Position numbers and translations under genes: made by a program. Below the pieces are notes generated by a model. The model was not told the origin of the DNA, made no database searches, and saw nothing but the letters and a program-made list of their open reading frames with translations. A stretch of 44,576 nucleotides of DNA from an uncultured Eubacteriales bacterium (GTDB taxonomy: Bacteria; Bacillota; Clostridia; Oscillospirales; Acutalibacteraceae). The stretch covers positions 1 to 44,576 of the forward strand of contig CAKSTF010000015.1 in the NCBI GenBank assembly GCA_934491515.1, in the 5' to 3' direction. Below are positions 40,994 through 44,576 of the stretch, in pieces. Every line of letters starts with the position of its first letter. Within the stretch, counting starts at the first letter, position 1.

Positions 40994-41416
40994 GTGCCAA
41001 CCTTTAACCAATTAGTTCGCAGCGGTCGCGAAACGGTAGAAAAGAAGGCTAAGGCTCCTGCTCTTTTAAAGGGTTACAACTCTATGAAGCGCAGCCTTAC
41101 CGATAACGATTCTCCGCAGAAGCGCGGCGTTTGCACAGCGGTTAAGACCTCTACACCTAAGAAGCCTAACTCGGCTCTTCGTAAAATTGCCAGAGTTCGT
41201 CTTTCAAACGGTATTGAAGTTTCTGCGTATATCCCCGGTATCGGTCATAATCTGCAGGAACACAGCGTTGTTCTTATCCGCGGCGGTCGTGTTAAGGACC
41301 TTCCCGGTGTGCGTTACCACATCGTAAGAGGAACGCTTGACACACAGGGTGTTGCCAACAGAATGCAGGCTCGCTCGAAGTACGGCGCAAAGCGCCCCAA
41401 AGCAGGTGCGAAATAA
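40994..41416 (+). CDS. rpsL: 30S ribosomal protein S12
   Basis: A 140-residue decoding-centre protein. The core TPKKPNSALRKIARVRLSNGIEVSAYIPGIGHNLQEHSVVLIRGGRVKDLPGVRYHIVRGTLD is canonical. The lysines altered in streptomycin-resistant mutants (in PKKPNS and RVKDLPG) are wild type. It has an insertion of about 13-16 residues (around KGYNSMKRSLTDNDS) seen in many Clostridia compared with the 124-residue E. coli protein. It starts with GTG behind AAAGGAG. First gene of the str operon. Confidence 0.98.
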   Translation: MPTFNQLVRSGRETVEKKAKAPALLKGYNSMKRSLTDNDSPQKRGVCTAVKTSTPKKPNSALRKIARVRLSNGIEVSAYIPGIGHNLQEHSVVLIRGGRVKDLPGVRYHIVRGTLDTQGVANRMQARSKYGAKRPKAGAK

Positions 41417-41551
41417 TTAAAAGAGGAAAGACGAATTTTTACTCAGTACAAAGCAAAGTTTATATGTTAAGCGTATAAGCCTTGCTTGGTGCAACGGGAA
41501 AAACGTCACTCGAGTACCTATGATATCATCTATATGAAGGAGGGAAGTAAA

Positions 41552-42022
41552 GTGCCAAGAAGAGGCTTTATTGCTAAACGCGATGTATTGCCGGATCCTA
41601 TCTACAATTCCAAAAAGGTGACCCGTCTTATCAACAACGTTATGCTTGACGGTAAGAAGGGCGTTGCCCAGAAGATAGTATATGGTGCTTTCGACATCAT
41701 CAGTGAAAAAACAGGTAAGGACCCCGTAGAGGTTTTCGAGGCTGCCATGGAAAACATTATGCCCCAGCTCGAATGTAAGGCTGTCCGTAAGGGCGGCGCC
41801 ACCTATCAGGTTCCTTTTGAGGTTCGTCCCGAAAGAAGACAAACCTTAGGCTTGCGTTGGCTTACTATGTTCAGCCGTCAGCGTTCCGAGCGTACTATGA
41901 AAGAGCGTCTCGCAAACGAGATTCTCGACGCTACGAACGGACTCGGCAACGCAGTTAAAAGACGTGAAGAAATGCACAGAACCGCAGAAGCGAACAAGGC
42001 TTTTGCTCACTACAGATGGTAA
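41552..42022 (+). CDS. rpsG: 30S ribosomal protein S7
   Basis: A 156-residue primary 16S rRNA-binding protein that starts assembly of the 30S head and lines the E site. PRRGFIAKRDVLPDPIYNSKKVTRLINNVMLDGKKG and the C-terminal EEMHRTAEANKAFAHYRW are canonical. The GTG at 41552, behind GGAGGGAAG, restores the family start; an in-frame reading to 41486 would add 22 unrelated residues. The 135-base gap after rpsL has no other gene; in other bacteria S7 can bind this intercistronic RNA to repress translation, which cannot be judged here. Confidence 0.97.
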   Translation: MPRRGFIAKRDVLPDPIYNSKKVTRLINNVMLDGKKGVAQKIVYGAFDIISEKTGKDPVEVFEAAMENIMPQLECKAVRKGGATYQVPFEVRPERRQTLGLRWLTMFSRQRSERTMKERLANEILDATNGLGNAVKRREEMHRTAEANKAFAHYRW

Positions 42023-42070
42023 TTCTGCCGCTGTTAATGTATTAAGCGCTTCATAGCGCAGGAGGTTAAA

Positions 42071-44152
42071 ATGCCAAGGAAAGTATCTCTTGAAATGACA
42101 AGAAACATTGGTATTATGGCCCACATTGATGCCGGTAAGACCACTACCACCGAGCGTATCCTTTTTTACACGGGTATTAACCGTAAATTAGGTGAAACGC
42201 ACGACGGTGCATCAACCATGGACTGGATGGAGCAGGAAAAGGAAAGAGGTATAACCATCACTTCCGCTGCCACCACCTGTTTTTGGAAGGACCATCGTAT
42301 CAATATAATCGACACCCCGGGACACGTTGACTTCACGGTTGAAGTTCAGCGTTCTCTTCGCGTACTTGACGGTTCCGTTACCGTTCTTTGCGCGAAAGGC
42401 GGCGTTGAGCCGCAGTCCGAAACCGTATGGCATCAGGCTAACGAATATCACGTTCCGCGTATGATTTTCGTTAACAAGATGGATATAATGGGCGCTGACT
42501 TCTATCACGTTCTTGACATGATAAAAGAGCGTTTTAACTGCAACGCAGTTCCGATTCAGCTGCCTATCGGTTCAGAGGACACATTCAAAGGAATCATCGA
42601 CCTTATAAATAACGATGCGGAAATTTATTACGACGATCTCGGTAAAGATATCCGCCGTGAAGAAATTCCCGAAGACATGAAAGAATTGGCGGAGAAGTAC
42701 CGTACTGCCCTTATCGAGTCCATCGTAGAGCAGGACGAGGCACTTATGGAAAAATACTTTGAGGGTACCGAGCCTACCGTTGAGGAAATGAAGGCTATTA
42801 TCCGCAAGGCTACCATCGCCAATGAAATGGTACCCGTTACCTGCGGTACCGCTTACAGAAACAAGGGCGTTCAGCCCCTTCTCGACGCTATCGTTGACTT
42901 TATGCCTGCTCCTACCGACGTAGAAGCGATTAAGGGCGTAAATCCCGATACCGACGAAGAAGAAGTAAGACATTCTTCCGATTCAGAGCCGTTCTCGGCT
43001 TTGGCGTTCAAGATTGCCACCGACCCGTTTGTTGGTAAAATCTGCTATTTCCGTGTGTACTCCGGTACTGTTGACGCGGGCGCAGGCGTTTACAACTCGG
43101 TAAAGGGCAACCGCGAGCGTATGGGCCGTATTCTTCAGATGCACGCCAACCACAGGGAAGACCTTGAAACCTGCTACGCCGGCGACATTGCCGCAGCCGT
43201 AGGTCTTAAGAACACCACTACCGGTGATACCCTCTGCGACGAAAAGCATCCGATAATACTTGAATCCATGAACTTCCCGGAACCCGTTATCCGTGTTGCT
43301 ATCGAGCCCAAGACCAAGGCCGGTCAGGAAAAGATGGGCATTGCGCTTGCAAAACTTGCGGAAGAGGATCCGACCTTTAAGTGCTACACCGATGAAGAAA
43401 CCGGACAGACCATAATCGCCGGCATGGGTGAACTTCACCTTGAAATCATCGTTGACCGTCTGCTTCGTGAATTTAAGGTTGAAGCAAACGTTGGCGCACC
43501 CCAGGTTGCTTACAAAGAAAGCATCCGCAAGAAGGTTGACCACGAAACCAAGTATAAGCGCCAGTCGGGCGGTTCGGGTCAGTACGGTCATGTTAAGATT
43601 ATCGTTGAACCCAACGAAACCGGCAAGGGTTACGAGTTTATCAACTCTATCACCGGCGGTTCTATTCCGAAGGAATACATTCCTGCTGTTGATACCGGTA
43701 TCCAGGGCGCGTTACAGGCAGGCGTTCTTGCGGGCTATCCCGTAGTTGACGTTAAGGTAACGCTTTACGACGGTTCTTACCACGAAGTTGACTCTTCCGA
43801 AATGGCGTTTAAGATTGCAGGTTCCATGGCTTTCAAGGAAGCCTGCCGCCTTGCCGAACCCGTTCTTCTCGAGCCTATAATGAAAGTTACCGTTATAGTT
43901 CCCGAAGAGTATATGGGCGACGTTATCGGCGACCTTAACTCCCGCCGCGGTGAAATTCAGGGCTTTGAGGACCGTTCCGGTCTTAAACAGATCAACGCCC
44001 GCGTACCGCTTGGCGACATGTTCGGTTACGCTACCGACCTGCGTTCCAAAACACAGGGCCGCGGTCAGTATGTAATGGAACCCGACGGCTATAAGGAAGT
44101 TCCGAAGAGCATTGCGGAAAAGATTATTTCCACACGCAACAAGGAAAACTGA
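42071..44152 (+). CDS. fusA: Elongation factor G
   Basis: A 693-residue translational GTPase that moves tRNAs and mRNA during elongation. G1 AHIDAGKTTTTERI at about 17-30, the switch I region with ERGITITSAATTC, G3 DTPGHVDF and G4 NKMD are all present, followed by domains II-V with a complete C terminus (RGRGQY region KTQGRGQYVMEPDGYKEVP). Length matches canonical EF-G. AGGAGG lies before the ATG. It follows rpsG after 48 bases and is probably read from the rpsL promoter; tuf has its own promoter downstream. Confidence 0.98.
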   Translation: MPRKVSLEMTRNIGIMAHIDAGKTTTTERILFYTGINRKLGETHDGASTMDWMEQEKERGITITSAATTCFWKDHRINIIDTPGHVDFTVEVQRSLRVLDGSVTVLCAKGGVEPQSETVWHQANEYHVPRMIFVNKMDIMGADFYHVLDMIKERFNCNAVPIQLPIGSEDTFKGIIDLINNDAEIYYDDLGKDIRREEIPEDMKELAEKYRTALIESIVEQDEALMEKYFEGTEPTVEEMKAIIRKATIANEMVPVTCGTAYRNKGVQPLLDAIVDFMPAPTDVEAIKGVNPDTDEEEVRHSSDSEPFSALAFKIATDPFVGKICYFRVYSGTVDAGAGVYNSVKGNRERMGRILQMHANHREDLETCYAGDIAAAVGLKNTTTGDTLCDEKHPIILESMNFPEPVIRVAIEPKTKAGQEKMGIALAKLAEEDPTFKCYTDEETGQTIIAGMGELHLEIIVDRLLREFKVEANVGAPQVAYKESIRKKVDHETKYKRQSGGSGQYGHVKIIVEPNETGKGYEFINSITGGSIPKEYIPAVDTGIQGALQAGVLAGYPVVDVKVTLYDGSYHEVDSSEMAFKIAGSMAFKEACRLAEPVLLEPIMKVTVIVPEEYMGDVIGDLNSRRGEIQGFEDRSGLKQINARVPLGDMFGYATDLRSKTQGRGQYVMEPDGYKEVPKSIAEKIISTRNKEN

Positions 44153-44168
44153 TAACCGTTTAAATAAT

Positions 44169-44183
44169 ACTTGAATTTCAAGT
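44169..44183. promoter_or_regulatory. Palindrome over the tuf -35
   Basis: ACTTGAA-T-TTCAAGT, a perfect 15-base palindrome with one central base, spans the -35 element. No known regulator is evident. Confidence 0.4.
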
Positions 44184-44199
44184 GAAATTTTGGTAAACT
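44171..44199 (+). promoter_or_regulatory. tuf promoter
   Basis: TTGAAT at 44171-44176, 17-base spacer, TAAACT at 44194-44199 preceded by TGG (extended -10). It is about 45 bases upstream of the tuf ATG. Confidence 0.7.
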
Positions 44200-44244
44200 A
44201 ATAATTAAAGTAATCTATTTTCTTTACTAAGGAGGAAAATTACA

Positions 44245-44576
44245 ATGGCAAAAGCAAAATTTGAAAGAAATAAGCCGCACGTTAACATTGGTACCATCGG
44301 TCACGTTGACCACGGTAAGACAACCCTTACTGCTGCTATCACCAAGTATCTTTCCCTTAAGGGCTATGCACAGTTTGAAGACTATGCAAACATCGATAAG
44401 GCTCCTGAAGAGAGAGCGCGCGGCATAACCATCAACACCGCACACGTTGAGTACGAAACCGATAAGCGTCACTACGCTCACGTTGACTGCCCCGGACACG
44501 CTGACTATGTTAAGAACATGATCACCGGTGCTGCTCAGATGGACGGCGCTATCCTCGTTATCGCTGCTACCGACGG
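44245..44576 (+). CDS. tuf: Elongation factor Tu, N-terminal part (cut by window)
   Basis: The first 110 residues of EF-Tu, the GTPase that brings aminoacyl-tRNA to the ribosome. The P-loop GHVDHGKT is at 19-26, the switch I block [16 protein letters not shown] follows and [31 protein letters not shown] completes G3. The reading frame is open to the window edge, so the end is simply missing. AAGGAGGAAAA precedes the ATG. It follows fusA in the standard str order. Confidence 0.98.
   Translation, partial: [110 protein letters not shown]

Noticed and set aside
41417..41551. Possible extra gene or longer S7 start between rpsL and rpsG
   Set aside because: The in-frame extension has no relation to S7 and the family start with a strong ribosome site is at 41552.
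1..44576. CRISPR arrays, insertion sequences, phage genes or att sites
   Set aside because: The window was searched by eye for direct repeat arrays, transposases and integrases; none was seen. tRNA-Gln at the edge could be an integration site but no integrase or 3' repeat follows it.

Overview
The window reads as a stretch of core chromosome from a low-to-mid GC Gram-positive bacterium of the class Clostridia, probably near Oscillospiraceae/Ruminococcaceae. The main evidence is a fused IspH-ribosomal protein S1 gene, the hup-rqcP-yabP-yabQ-divIC-yabR block of endospore formers, a clostridial-type S12 with an insertion, a type III glutamine synthetase, HemZ, and strong purine-rich ribosome binding sites. 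Species-level placement is not possible from the sequence alone. I see no insertion sequence, prophage, CRISPR array, integrase or other clear mobile element.

Layout. 1-70: 3' part of a tRNA-Gln(CUG). 274-2204: PadR regulator, DUF1700 and DUF4097 operon behind a promoter that overlaps a perfect inverted repeat. 2254-4332 (minus): type III glutamine synthetase with its own consensus promoter. 4444-6254 (minus): a transglutaminase-like lipoprotein and a membrane protein resembling part of an LCP domain. 6255-6438: an interleaved divergent promoter region. 6439-11281: a Gld-type ABC exporter operon (ATPase, permease, GldG-like, DUF4340). 11462-14299: uvrA. 14367-16325: DUF5685, Cys-tailed DnaJ and a membrane protein. 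16409-20429: FAD oxidoreductase, cmk and ispH-rpsA. 20554-22247: cardiolipin synthase and a 45-residue membrane peptide. 22395-30045: recJ, rel, dtd, MBL hydrolase, hemZ and a uridine kinase-like gene. 30134-32966: zinc-ribbon protein, nucleosidase and SpoVB-like flippase. 33123-35309: hup, rqcP, yabP, yabQ, divIC and yabR. 35379-37447: THUMP rRNA methyltransferase and a diacylglycerol kinase-like gene. 37516-39455: groES-groEL. 39621-40867: two-part threonine/serine exporter. 40994-end: rpsL, rpsG, fusA and tuf (truncated by the window edge).

Nearly all genes are on the plus strand; only glnN and the lipoprotein pair are on the minus strand. Many genes overlap by 1-4 bases (ATGA, GTGA or TAATG junctions), so long co-transcribed units are likely. 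Promoters are unusually easy to read: I find fourteen -35/-10 pairs, thirteen with a 17-base spacer, and eight with an upstream TGn (extended -10).

No wholly new system is evident. The most interesting items are regulatory: a symmetric two-way promoter carrying an exact TnrA/GlnR-type box (6299-6354), an rpsL promoter built inside the terminator of the preceding operon (40877-40924), a CtsR-like box with no CIRCE at groESL, and a strong internal Shine-Dalgarno plus ATG exactly at the IspH/S1 fusion joint. The least understood gene set is the DUF5685-DnaJ-membrane protein cluster, whose first two proteins are rich in clustered cysteines.
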